Translations under genes and position numbers: made by a program | Assembly (NCBI RefSeq): GCF_017874735.1 | Contig: NZ_JAGGLV010000002.1 | Location: 186,001 to 250,000 of the forward strand | From: Paenibacillus silagei | GTDB lineage: Bacteria; Bacillota; Bacilli; Paenibacillales; Paenibacillaceae | Direction of reading: 5' to 3' | Length of the DNA: 64,000 bases | In this document: positions 46,532-54,357 of the stretch, one piece after another | Position numbering within the stretch: position 1 is the first letter of the stretch | Layout: every line of letters begins with the position of its first letter | The notes under the pieces: generated by a model | The model's input: only the letters and a program-made list of their open reading frames with translations | The model's database searches: none | What the model was told of the DNA's origin: nothing

Positions 46532-46720
46532 TTAATTGCACTCTGTACATCTAAACCTCCTGACTTTCAACCCATTCTGCGTTTAGTTGTATATCGTACA
46601 TGTATAAGGCCGTTTTTTCTTACTACTCACCCTTTCAGGCAAAGTTAGTTGTACAGACTACACTTAGACGTGGCATGTGTGAATTTTTGCTGTTTTTAAG
46701 TGTACGTTCTACAACTATCC
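46532..46720. repeat. 189-bp dispersed intergenic repeat, copy 1
   Basis: The stretch is colinear without gaps for about 175 bp with 52344-52531. It has shared blocks at identical offsets: TTAATTGCA at 1, CGTTTAGTTGTAT at 49, TTAGTTGTACAGACTACA at 114 and CTGTTTTTA at 159. The TTTAGTTGTA word and its complement alternate, making several small hairpins. With the terminator at 46783-46843 it fills the 334-bp gap after the PFL gene. Confidence 0.8.
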
Positions 46721-46782
46721 CTAAATTTCACTTGGAGCAAAAGACTTCATCGAGGAAATGGGTGAGTTTTATTATTTTCTTT

Positions 46783-46843
46783 AACAACCAATAAGACACG
46801 TTGCCTTCCCGCTCAGGGAGAGTAACGTGTCTTATTGGTTGTT
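46783..46843. terminator. Long inverted repeat, probable bidirectional terminator
   Basis: Two 20-bp perfectly complementary arms enclose a 21-nt loop that itself can form a short CTTCCC/GGGAG stem. It lies between the convergent PFL and sigma-factor genes. No long T tract follows on either strand. Confidence 0.65.
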
Positions 46844-46851
46844 GCCGGGCA

Positions 46852-47805
46852 TCAGCGCTGCGGCAGCCCTGGCGGTACGATAACATGGGACAGCTTCGCA
46901 GGGTCCATCAGAAGATACAGGCTCTGAATCCGTTCCCCGCTGGAATCCGTACTCAGGCAGAGCACGCACTTCACGACTCCCTGATCGGTGAAGATCAGAC
47001 CCGGCTCGCCGTTCAGCAGCCCGCAGGAAGGCTTCCACTCCCGCAAATAGTGCATAACCCGCTTCGAGGTCAGCAGTGCAGTAACTCCCCGGCGGCCGGT
47101 CATCGGCCGGAGAATGGTATGCACCTCGCGGCCTCCGCCGTCGGCAACCAGTACCGGATGCTCGCCCAGCAGCTCCAGCATGCCGCCCACGTCATAGGAG
47201 GTGAACGCGGCAGTGAAGCGCACCAGCAGATTCTCGGTGACTGCTCCATATCTGAGCGAGGGTAACCGGGAAGCCGGCTCTGTCTGCAGGATACGCTTGG
47301 CCCGGCTGAAGATCTGCCGGCAGTTGCTGCCCGACTTGCCTACCATTCCGGCAATGGCTTCATAGTCGTATTCGAAGGCCTCCCGCAGTACGAATACCGC
47401 ACGTTCTGTGGGAGACAGACGCTCCAGCAGCACCAGAAAAGCATACGACAGATTATCCTTGCGTTCTGCCGCCGCTTCCGGGCCGTCATATCCCTCGCTT
47501 ACCGGCTCAGGCAGCCACTCCCCGATATAAGTCTCTCTGCGGCTGCGTGCCGAGTTCAGCATATTGAGGCAGCGGTTGGTCACGCCTTTGGCCACATAGG
47601 CTTTGATATTCTGAATGCCGCTCCGGTCCCGGTGCTGCAGCTCGGCGAACATATCCTGCACCGCATCCTCTGCATCGGCAATCACGCCAAGCATCCGGTA
47701 GGCAATGGAGAAGGCATAGCCTTTATAGCTCTGATACAGCTCCTCCATACCGGGATTCTCCGCTGCAGGTGTCTTGACCTGAGCCGTTATTTTACCCCTG
47801 TCCAC
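46852..47805 (-). CDS. sigJ: ECF41-type (SigJ-like) RNA polymerase sigma factor
   Basis: This 317-residue sigma factor has sigma-70 regions 2 (ELYQSYKGYAFSIAYRMLG, DAEDAVQDMF) and 4 (LSPTERAVFVLREAFEYDYEAIA). A C-terminal SnoaL-like extension follows. Motifs diagnostic of the ECF41 group are visible: WLPEP in the linker, DGGG in the extension, and a DPAKL near the C-terminus resembling NPDKL. In this group the extension both activates and restrains the sigma factor, so no separate anti-sigma is needed. The GTG start lies 8 nt after a G-rich ribosome binding site. It follows the carboxymuconolactone decarboxylase-like gene by 48 bp. Confidence 0.9.
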   Translation of the reverse strand: MDRGKITAQVKTPAAENPGMEELYQSYKGYAFSIAYRMLGVIADAEDAVQDMFAELQHRDRSGIQNIKAYVAKGVTNRCLNMLNSARSRRETYIGEWLPEPVSEGYDGPEAAAERKDNLSYAFLVLLERLSPTERAVFVLREAFEYDYEAIAGMVGKSGSNCRQIFSRAKRILQTEPASRLPSLRYGAVTENLLVRFTAAFTSYDVGGMLELLGEHPVLVADGGGREVHTILRPMTGRRGVTALLTSKRVMHYLREWKPSCGLLNGEPGLIFTDQGVVKCVLCLSTDSSGERIQSLYLLMDPAKLSHVIVPPGLPQR

Positions 47806-47853
47806 TTCATGCCCCCCCCTTCCTTACGATTCCGGCTGCTTCATTAACCGAAG

Positions 47854-48300
47854 TTAGCCGAAGCAGCCCGGGAACATCCCGGTTGTAATGGCAATCCGGT
47901 TCCAGCTGTTGATTGTATTGATCGCCATAATCCAGTCTACCAGTTCCTCTTCGCTAAAGTGCGTAAGCATCTTATGGTACAGCTCCAGCGGAACACCAGC
48001 TTCGCTGATCAGCGTGACCTGCTCGGCGAATTCCAGCAGCACACGTTCCTTCGCACTGAATAACGGCGCTTCGCGCCACACACTCAGCAGCAGAATATGA
48101 TCAGCATAGTTGCCCAGCTTCATCAGATCCTTGCCGTGCATATCCAGACAGAACGCACAGCCGTTGATCTGGGAGACCCTTATTTTAACCAGCTCATACA
48201 ACACCTTATCCTTGCTGCGGCTTCCTGCATGCTGCTCCAGCGCCATCATTGCCCGGAATGCCGGGCCGTTAACCTCACGATAATTCATTCTTAGACTCAA
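47854..48300 (-). CDS. Carboxymuconolactone decarboxylase/AhpD-like protein
   Basis: This 148-residue CMD-fold protein has the thiol motif CAFCLDMH (CxxC plus His) of AhpD-like peroxidase partners, preceded by ELVKIRVSQINGC. Such genes are the typical neighbours and targets of ECF41 sigma factors. The TTG start has AAAGGAGG about 9 nt upstream. It is the first gene of a two-gene operon with the sigma factor. Confidence 0.9.
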   Translation of the reverse strand: MSLRMNYREVNGPAFRAMMALEQHAGSRSKDKVLYELVKIRVSQINGCAFCLDMHGKDLMKLGNYADHILLLSVWREAPLFSAKERVLLEFAEQVTLISEAGVPLELYHKMLTHFSEEELVDWIMAINTINSWNRIAITTGMFPGCFG

Positions 48301-48344
48301 ATTAGGTCGCCTCCTTTATGGTTGTATTGCTCTTCATAACTGTA

Positions 48345-48371
48345 GACAAGATAGAGCCGGTTGTTGTGACA
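48345..48371 (-). promoter_or_regulatory. ECF41-type promoter
   Basis: On the minus strand TGTCACA (48365-48371), a 16-bp spacer and TGTC (48345-48348) match the known ECF41 promoter pattern TGTCACA-N16-CGTC except for one base. It lies 45 nt upstream of the CMD gene start, as expected for autoregulation by the sigma factor of this operon. Confidence 0.75.
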
Positions 48372-48372
48372 C

Positions 48373-48408
48373 AAAAAAAGCAGGACAGCGAAATTCCGCA
48401 GCCCTGCC
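48373..48408 (-). terminator. Intrinsic terminator of the MFS exporter gene
   Basis: GCAGGGCTGCG and CGCTGTCCTGC arms are followed by seven Ts on the minus strand. The T tract ends one or two bases from the ECF41 promoter. Confidence 0.85.
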
Positions 48409-48420
48409 CGTTTATTCCTG

Positions 48421-49875
48421 TTATGCGCTCAGGCTCTTGGCCCTGCGCGAGGAGAACAGCCGCCAACCGGTCAGGAGCGCCGATAACAGGCAGATCCCGG
48501 AAGAAGTCAGGAAGACTGCATGCATCCCCGAGAGAAACAGCTCCGGACGTCCTTCTACCAGCCCGGTTACCCGGTAGCCGGCCTTGCTGCTCATTACATT
48601 GAACAGGATAGAGGTGGCTAAGGTAATTCCGACGACCATCCCCACATTACGGACCAGCGAGTTCACGCTGCCTGCCGAGCCTAGCTGTGTTCGCGGCACC
48701 GTTGACATAATCAGCGAGTTGTTCGGAGAGCCGAACATCCCGCTGCCGATGCCGAGCATGGCGATCCAGACGCCGACCAGCATAACCGGACTGCCTTCGT
48801 GCAGCCGGGCCAGCCCGAACTGGGCAACCACCATCACGATCAGACCTGCGAAGGTGAGCAGCTCCGAACCGATTTTGTCCGACAATGCCCCGCTTAACGG
48901 AGCGACTATCACCATGCAGATCGGGTAGAGCATCAGCAGGAAGCCTGCATCAAAAGGGGACATGTTCAGCATATTCTGCGCATAAAACGGCGCGATGATA
49001 TTGAAGCAGAAGTTCGAGACGAACACCAGAAAAGCACAGAATATGCTCAGTGAGAACAAGGGATTCCTAAACAGGGTAAGCTGAAGCAGCGGCTGGGCGC
49101 TGCGCTGCTCCACAATCAGGAAGACGATGAAGGTAATCACCGCAGCGGAGAGAGCGGCAATGATCCGGGTATCCCCGTATCCAAGCTGCTGGCCGAGCAG
49201 AAGTCCGGCGAACAGAGAAACAATGAAGACAGCAAACAGCAGGCTGCCGGGAACATCAATCCCTGACTTCACGCGTACCAGATCCTTCGGCAGTACCTTC
49301 CAGCCCAGTGCAATCGCCAGAATGCCAATCGGCACATTCACCCAGAAAATATACTCCCAGCCCATCGACGATACGATAATTCCGCCTAAGCTGGGCCCCG
49401 CTATACTGCCGAGGGACACGAAGGTTCCAATCAAGCCGAGAGCCTTGCCGCGTTCCGTAGACGGGAAAATATCCGTAACAATGCCCTGGCTGTTCGCCAT
49501 GGTCATCGAAGCACCGACCGCCTGCACTACACGGGAAGCAATGAGCAGCGGCAGGGTGTGGCTTAATCCGCAGAGCAGAGAGCCGATGGTGAAGACGACC
49601 ATGCCCAGCTTGAACATCCTGATTTTGCCGGCAATGTCACCCAGCTTCCCGAAGAACAGAATCACTGAACAGATCGCCATCAAATACCCGGTTGTCACCC
49701 ATTCTACCTGGGCCACCGGCAGTGCCAACTCCTTCACCAGCACCGGCAGCGCAATATTCACAATACTTCCGTCCAGTGTAGACATAAAAGTAAACAAATT
49801 AAGTACGATCAGAATCAGCCAGCGCTTCTTCTGTATCCCGGCATCCTCCTGATAGGTCGCCTCTAAGCTGCTCAT
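48421..49875 (-). CDS. MFS multidrug exporter, DHA2 (EmrB/QacA) type
   Basis: This 484-residue protein has about 14 transmembrane segments. It shows motif A (FGKLGDIAGKIRMFKLG), motif C in TM5 (GLIGTFVSLGSIAGPSLGGIIV) and an N-terminal STLDGSIVNIALP (motif D1). Such pumps export drugs by proton antiport. It is divergent from a MarR regulator, and two palindromes in between look like its operators, so derepression by a drug or phenolic ligand is likely. Confidence 0.9.
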   Translation of the reverse strand: MSSLEATYQEDAGIQKKRWLILIVLNLFTFMSTLDGSIVNIALPVLVKELALPVAQVEWVTTGYLMAICSVILFFGKLGDIAGKIRMFKLGMVVFTIGSLLCGLSHTLPLLIASRVVQAVGASMTMANSQGIVTDIFPSTERGKALGLIGTFVSLGSIAGPSLGGIIVSSMGWEYIFWVNVPIGILAIALGWKVLPKDLVRVKSGIDVPGSLLFAVFIVSLFAGLLLGQQLGYGDTRIIAALSAAVITFIVFLIVEQRSAQPLLQLTLFRNPLFSLSIFCAFLVFVSNFCFNIIAPFYAQNMLNMSPFDAGFLLMLYPICMVIVAPLSGALSDKIGSELLTFAGLIVMVVAQFGLARLHEGSPVMLVGVWIAMLGIGSGMFGSPNNSLIMSTVPRTQLGSAGSVNSLVRNVGMVVGITLATSILFNVMSSKAGYRVTGLVEGRPELFLSGMHAVFLTSSGICLLSALLTGWRLFSSRRAKSLSA

Positions 49876-49906
49876 CCACTAACACCCTCTTGGTTCAAAT
49901 GTAATC

Positions 49907-49928
49907 TAGTTGCACACGCAACAAACTA
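49907..49928. promoter_or_regulatory. MarR-type operator 1
   Basis: The palindrome GTTGC-N4-GCAAC sits within TAGT..AAACTA flanks, 32 nt upstream of the exporter start. It shares its core with the box at 49951-49974. Confidence 0.65.
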
Positions 49929-49937
49929 ATCCTTCAC

Positions 49938-49983
49938 AGTGTACTGCAAATTAGTTGCGTGCGCAACAAAATTACGGTAAGAT
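49938..49983. promoter_or_regulatory. Overlapping divergent promoters
   Basis: On the minus strand TTGCGC (49961-49966), a 17-bp spacer and TACACT (49938-49943) fit the exporter promoter. On the plus strand TTGCGT (49955-49960), a 17-bp spacer and TAAGAT (49978-49983) fit the MarR promoter. Both -35 boxes fall inside operator 2. Confidence 0.55.
49951..49974. promoter_or_regulatory. MarR-type operator 2
   Basis: The perfect palindrome GTTGCG-N2-CGCAAC overlaps the -35 hexamers of both divergent promoters. A repressor bound here would shut off the regulator and the exporter together. Confidence 0.7.
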
Positions 49984-50044
49984 CTGAGACAGGGCGGTAT
50001 GCCTTAGGCAGGCTGCCGTTATAATCCTCAGCGAGGTGTCCATT

Positions 50045-50488
50045 GTGACTTTAAATAGAGAACCCATCGGGAAGCTGATCTCCCATCTTCACCGTCAGAA
50101 CCAAAAAATACTGGCCAAGGAGCTGCTTCCCTACGGCATCGGCAGCGGAGGCCAGCATAGCTTCTTAAAGCTGGTGCTGAGTCATCCGGGGATCACCCAG
50201 GATCAGATGACCAGCCGGATTAAATGCGATAAAGCGACAACTACACGCTCCGTCAAGCTTTTGGAGGCCTCGGGATATATTGAGCGCCGGACAGATCCGA
50301 CCGACCGGCGCTCCTTCCTGTTGTATCCAACTCCCAAGGCGCTCGATTTCGCCCCCGCCTTCCAGGCGCTGCTGGATGACTTCAACCGCGAGCTGTCCAT
50401 GGACCTCACCGAGAGTGAGCTGGATACGCTGATAGATCTGCTCCATAAGGTCACCCGTAACTCAGACCGGCTGAACGGGCAGGGCTGA
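50045..50488 (+). CDS. MarR-family transcriptional regulator
   Basis: This 147-residue winged-helix repressor has the recognition region GITQDQMTSRIKCDKATTTRSVKLLEASGYI and the wing RRTDPTDRRSFLLYPT. I chose GTG 50045, 8 nt after GAGG; GTG 50036 overlaps that site. It probably represses itself and the divergent MFS exporter through the two palindromes between them. Confidence 0.9.
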   Translation: MTLNREPIGKLISHLHRQNQKILAKELLPYGIGSGGQHSFLKLVLSHPGITQDQMTSRIKCDKATTTRSVKLLEASGYIERRTDPTDRRSFLLYPTPKALDFAPAFQALLDDFNRELSMDLTESELDTLIDLLHKVTRNSDRLNGQG

Positions 50489-50519
50489 GCGTATTCATTA
50501 AGTGGAGACAATCCAGCAG

Positions 50520-51959
50520 TCACTGCTGTCCCCCGTGTTCAGCCGCGAATAAGGCGCCTTGAAGCTGGCCTTCTGCGCGGAATTCACTCGGCAGCTTGCC
50601 GACATGCTCCCGGAACAGCTTGCTGAAATAACGGTCATCCCCGAAGCCGGACCGGCAGGCAATTTCACACACTGGGACAGGGGTCTCCAGCAGCAGTGCT
50701 TTCGCCAGCTCCAGGCGCATGCGCCGCAGGCACTCCCCGAAAGTCTCACCGGCAAAGCGGGCGAAGCACCGGCTGAAATAGCCGCGGCTCATATGGATAG
50801 CAGCGGCAACATCGCCCTGATTGATTTTATCGCCGGCATGGCTCTTCATATAACGCACAGCGCTGATCAGGCAGAGCATCACCTCTTGACTCAGACCCAG
50901 CTCAATCATCCGGCGCTGGACATACCCCGTGAACTGATGCAGCCAGACTTGCCAGTGCCGCCAGTGCCGGTTGCACTCTGCCGCCAGCGCGAGCTCCTGC
51001 GCTTCCTCCGCCGTAAGCAGCAGCCGGCTCCAGCCCCGCAGCAGCTCCAGGCCAAAGTCCGCCACTGCCGCAGGGTCCGGCTGCTGCATCGCAACCCCGC
51101 TGAGGAACAGATCCCATTCTCTCCGCTCCAGCGTCCAGCGTAGATTCTGCGCCTGTACCAGCGCGGAAGGGACGCCCGTCTCCGGCCGTTGCCGCGCGGC
51201 CAGCGCCTGCAGTTCACCATAGTGCAGCCTCGGGAGCGCCTGGCCGCCCGCCGCATAAAACAGCGCCTGCCGGGCTGACTGTTCCAGCACCGCAGCGATT
51301 CTCTTCAGCGGCTGACCGCGCACCCCCTCCAGCAGCGCCGCTGTCCAGCTTGTCCCAAGCACCGCTCCCAGCTCTCCTCCGATCCGCGCTGCATCCACAG
51401 GATACGGCAGCGGAGACAGCCACATCCCCGGCACAGCATGCAGCGTGGAACTTCTCACCAGAGACAGCGCATACAGCTGCTCTTCCTTCAGTTCCGGCGC
51501 AAGCGGCACATATAGCAGTGCTTTGTCCTCAGCGATTACTTTTTGCTCTGCCTTTGAAGAGGTGCTCTTGTTTCCGTCCTCCCACCTGATCCGCTCCACC
51601 AGTCTGCGGATAATTTCATCGGCATTCTCCGGCTCCAGCAGCGTTTTGACAATGTAATCCACCGCTCCCAGCCGCAGCGCCTCCTGCACATCATCGAATT
51701 CATAATGGCAGGTCAGCACCACGCAGCGTACCGCGGGATACCGCAGCCTCACCTCCCGGATCAGCTCGAACCCGGTCATCCCCGGCAGCGACAGATCCAC
51801 GAACAGCAGATCCGTCTCCTGCTCGCGCAGCAGCTCCAGTGCCGCATGCCCGTCTCTGGCCTCTCCGGTAATCACCACCCCGAAGGACGGCCAATCCAGC
51901 AGTGAGATGAAACCCTTACGCACCAGACGCTCATCGTCTACGACAACAGCCTTAATCAT
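50520..51959 (-). CDS. YesN-like AraC-family response regulator
   Basis: This 479-residue protein has an N-terminal receiver (VVVDDERLVRKG, D55 in LLFVDLSLPG, K in YIVKTLLEPEN). A middle region of about 220 residues has no recognised fold. A C-terminal AraC double helix-turn-helix follows (HMSRGYFSRCFARFAGETFGE, VCEIACRSGFGDDRYFSKLFREHVG). In Paenibacillus such regulators usually pair with a YesM-type kinase and control sugar ABC transporters. Neither lies beside it, so it is an orphan here. AAGGAGGA lies 6 nt before the ATG. Confidence 0.9.
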   Translation of the reverse strand: MIKAVVVDDERLVRKGFISLLDWPSFGVVITGEARDGHAALELLREQETDLLFVDLSLPGMTGFELIREVRLRYPAVRCVVLTCHYEFDDVQEALRLGAVDYIVKTLLEPENADEIIRRLVERIRWEDGNKSTSSKAEQKVIAEDKALLYVPLAPELKEEQLYALSLVRSSTLHAVPGMWLSPLPYPVDAARIGGELGAVLGTSWTAALLEGVRGQPLKRIAAVLEQSARQALFYAAGGQALPRLHYGELQALAARQRPETGVPSALVQAQNLRWTLERREWDLFLSGVAMQQPDPAAVADFGLELLRGWSRLLLTAEEAQELALAAECNRHWRHWQVWLHQFTGYVQRRMIELGLSQEVMLCLISAVRYMKSHAGDKINQGDVAAAIHMSRGYFSRCFARFAGETFGECLRRMRLELAKALLLETPVPVCEIACRSGFGDDRYFSKLFREHVGKLPSEFRAEGQLQGALFAAEHGGQQ

Positions 51960-52027
51960 TGAAGTCCTCCTTGCTTTTGATAGGAATAATGATGGATACC
52001 GGGTTCCGTCTTTCTCACCGCTCTTCG

Positions 52028-52040
52028 TGAAAGCGTTTCA
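52028..52040. promoter_or_regulatory. Palindrome resembling a catabolite-response element
   Basis: TGAAAGCGTTTCA has 5-bp TGAAA/TTTCA arms around a 3-bp centre, one base shorter than the 14-bp cre consensus. It lies about 70 nt upstream of the YesN-like gene. It could bind CcpA weakly or another LacI-type regulator. Confidence 0.3.
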
Positions 52041-52102
52041 ATATATAGATACAATACCATATTTTGTTTATTCTGAAAATAAAAAGGCATGCACTTCAGG
52101 CT

Positions 52103-52153
52103 TGAACTCGATGCTTGGTCGTCGCTGTGGTGAACCTCTGACCTCCGGCCGCT
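52103..52153 (-). repeat. Dispersed repeat, copy 2
   Basis: This 51-bp sequence matches 38591-38642. Read on the minus strand both copies encode the same short peptide pattern (SDDQA then SSSLK), but neither lies in a supported gene. It sits about 145 nt upstream of the YesN-like gene. Confidence 0.7.
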
Positions 52154-52343
52154 GTTGTCCCCAGATTTCATGATTCTATACAACATAAAAAGAGCTGCTC
52201 ACAGGCAGAATATCCGCCTTATAAACAACTCCGCTTCTGCTATTAGGTACTAGTAGAGCATCAGATTTAAACGTATGAGAATTACTTTAACCCATCGCTT
52301 GCTGAGGGTTTACCTCGCCCCGATTAGTCTGCAAGGGGGAGTC

Positions 52344-52531
52344 TTAATTGCAATTTGTACAACTAAATCGCCGGATGTGCCGCTCAATCTCCGTTTAGTT
52401 GTATTTCCTGCAATTAAAATGCCTCTATTCCTGGATTTTCGCCCATCCGGTCAAATTTAGTTGTACAGACTACAACTAGAAGAGGAAGTTCACCCGTTTC
52501 ACTGTTTTTAGTTGTATAGAATACATTTATC
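52344..52531. repeat. 189-bp dispersed intergenic repeat, copy 2
   Basis: It is colinear with 46532-46720. The TTTAGTTGTA word is better preserved here: TTGTACAACTAAA near 52354, TTTAGTTGTA at 52394, TTTAGTTGTACAGACTACAA near 52456, and TTTTTAGTTGTA near 52504. These give several potential hairpins. Confidence 0.8.
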
Positions 52532-52725
52532 TCAGATATGGTTCGCTACCAACTGAATGCCTGCCTCTTTACTCCATGGAGATCTTTACTTGCTAAAGGT
52601 GGCTTCCTTCCAGAATAGGAGTTCATCCGTCCGTTACACCGAGTCCTCCAGCAGAGGGGGCTCTGACTTCACTCTTTTAAATCTGATGCTGTACTAGACC
52701 TAGCTGCCTCCCTCCTTCTGCCCCT

Positions 52726-53604
52726 CTAAAAAGCCGCCCAATTAGCCTCCCGGCCCCTTACTCCCGGCTTGAACCGGAACAATCCGCCTGCCTGCGGCCA
52801 GCGTTCCTGCTCTTCTGCACTCATGTATCCGCGTGCCGTAGTGATGTACAGCTCGTCCAGATTCCCGCCGCCGAAGGTACAGGAGGTTACATAATGCGAC
52901 GGAACCTCAATTTTCTCCAGCTGCTCGCCTGTATGGGGATTCCACCGTGAGATACAGCCCCCGCGCCAATGGGCAACCCAGAGCATGCCTTCACTGTCGA
53001 TCGTCATTCCATCCGGCCAGCCTTCGCCTTCCGCCAACCGGATGACTGTCCGTCGCCCGCTTACCGAGCCGTCTGCCAGCGAATAATCCATTACATCGAT
53101 CCCCTTGGTCAACGTGTCAATATAATACATGACCCCCAAGCTGTCGTTCCAGGCCAAGCCGTTGGAGATGCCGATCCCAGTCAATACCTGCCGGACCTCT
53201 CCGGCGGACTCCATTACATACAGGCTGCCGTCTCTTCCCGCAAACCTTCTGTTCATCGAGCCGAACCACAACCGTCCACGGCTGTCGCATTTGGCATCAT
53301 TCAGCCGGTTACCGGGAATTCCGGTCTCCACCGCTGCCAGCAGCTCCACAGGCTGATGCTCCATATATCTGTAGATCCCGTCCTCCATCGTCAGAATCCA
53401 GCCGCCGCGCTCCGCCGGTACAGCTGCACTTACCTTTCGCTCAAAGGAATGAATATCATCCGTCCCCTTGCCGGGGTCATAGAGATGTAATTCATTGCTG
53501 TCAACATCCATCCAATACAATCTGCCCTTCCTGTGATCCCAATGGGGACCTTCTCCGAGTGCCGCCTTGGCAGCAACCACGCATTCCATCGCTCCGCTCA
53601 ACAT
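52726..53604 (-). CDS. SMP-30/gluconolactonase-like beta-propeller protein
   Basis: This 292-residue protein of the SMP-30/LRE family opens with ALGEGPHWDHRKGRLYWMDVDSNEL, whose Glu is the first metal ligand. It has NRLNDAKCDSRGRLWFGSMN and SNGLAWNDSLGVMYYIDT with the Asn and Asp ligands, and ends with a late CTFGGGNLDELYITTA strand. Members hydrolyse sugar lactones or related esters in a Ca2+- or Zn2+-dependent way. GAGGAGG lies 4 nt before the ATG. No sugar dehydrogenase adjoins it. Confidence 0.9.
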   Translation of the reverse strand: MLSGAMECVVAAKAALGEGPHWDHRKGRLYWMDVDSNELHLYDPGKGTDDIHSFERKVSAAVPAERGGWILTMEDGIYRYMEHQPVELLAAVETGIPGNRLNDAKCDSRGRLWFGSMNRRFAGRDGSLYVMESAGEVRQVLTGIGISNGLAWNDSLGVMYYIDTLTKGIDVMDYSLADGSVSGRRTVIRLAEGEGWPDGMTIDSEGMLWVAHWRGGCISRWNPHTGEQLEKIEVPSHYVTSCTFGGGNLDELYITTARGYMSAEEQERWPQAGGLFRFKPGVRGREANWAAF

Positions 53605-53728
53605 AAACCCTCCTCGAATAAATACTTTCTATGTACTACTGCCCCTCCAGCCTCCAACCTGACATACACCTGTCCGGTTCGCATGCTATGCTGAATGCAG
53701 CACAATCCTATGAACTGAGGTGACCCAT

Positions 53729-54355
53729 ATGAAGGTCGAATGGAGAAAACAAGACAAAGCCCTATACCTCCCCCCTGCCGAACCGGGGCTGATTCAGGTA
53801 CCCGCCTTCCCGTATTTCACCCTGCAGGGTGAAGGTAATCCCAACGGCAGCGCATTCGCAGAAGCAGTCGCTGTGCTGTATTCCTTATCCTACACAGTCA
53901 AAATGCTGCCGAAAAAAGGTCCCGCACCCGAAGGCTACTACGACTACACCGTCTTCCCGCTGGAAGGAGTATGGGATCTCAGCGAAGCCGGACGCCGCTT
54001 AGCCGCTCTTGATAAGAACGAGCTGGTATACACCATAATGATCCGGCAGCCGGATTTCCTGATCCCTCTGCTTGCTGCAGAAGTGCTGGAGCAGGTCAAG
54101 CGCAGCAAGCCGCACCCGCTGCTGGACAAGGCCGTCTTCGCCCGCATCGAAGACGGCCTGAGTGTACAAATGCTGCATATCGGCCCCTATGATGATGAAC
54201 CGCACAGCTTCGCCAGAATGGAGCAATTCTGCTCTGCTCAGGGCCTGCTGCGGGAGTCTCACCTGCACCGCGAAATCTATATCTCGGATGCCCGGCGTGC
54301 CCGCCCGGAGAAGCTGCGAACCGTGCTGCGGTTCAAGGCCGCCCGGCAGGATTAA
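53729..54355 (+). CDS. GyrI-like (SbmC) small-molecule-binding protein
   Basis: This 208-residue protein of the GyrI-like superfamily opens with VEWRKQDKALYLPP and continues with FPYFTLQGEGNPNGSAFAEAV. A later MLHIGPYDDEPHSFARMEQF and LHREIYISDARRARPEKLRTVLR complete the paired SHS2 fold. Such stand-alone proteins bind or hydrolyse hydrophobic compounds. ATG 53729 follows GAGGTGA closely; GTG 53720 is an alternative start. Its stop lies 2 bp from that of the convergent yhbF gene. Confidence 0.85.
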   Translation: MKVEWRKQDKALYLPPAEPGLIQVPAFPYFTLQGEGNPNGSAFAEAVAVLYSLSYTVKMLPKKGPAPEGYYDYTVFPLEGVWDLSEAGRRLAALDKNELVYTIMIRQPDFLIPLLAAEVLEQVKRSKPHPLLDKAVFARIEDGLSVQMLHIGPYDDEPHSFARMEQFCSAQGLLRESHLHREIYISDARRARPEKLRTVLRFKAARQD

Positions 54356-54357
54356 CG

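Larger units (their letters stand above)
51960..52725. other. 766-bp intergenic region made largely of repeats
   Basis: No gene is supported. The left part is the leader of the YesN-like gene, with a cre-like palindrome at 52028-52040 and a repeat copy at 52103-52153. The middle carries the second 189-bp repeat copy at 52344-52531. The rest, 52540-52725, shows nothing I can name. Confidence 0.6.

Noticed and set aside
51956..52186. Minus-strand 76-codon frame upstream of the YesN-like gene
   Set aside because: It runs through the gene's leader and a dispersed repeat and lacks a ribosome binding site.
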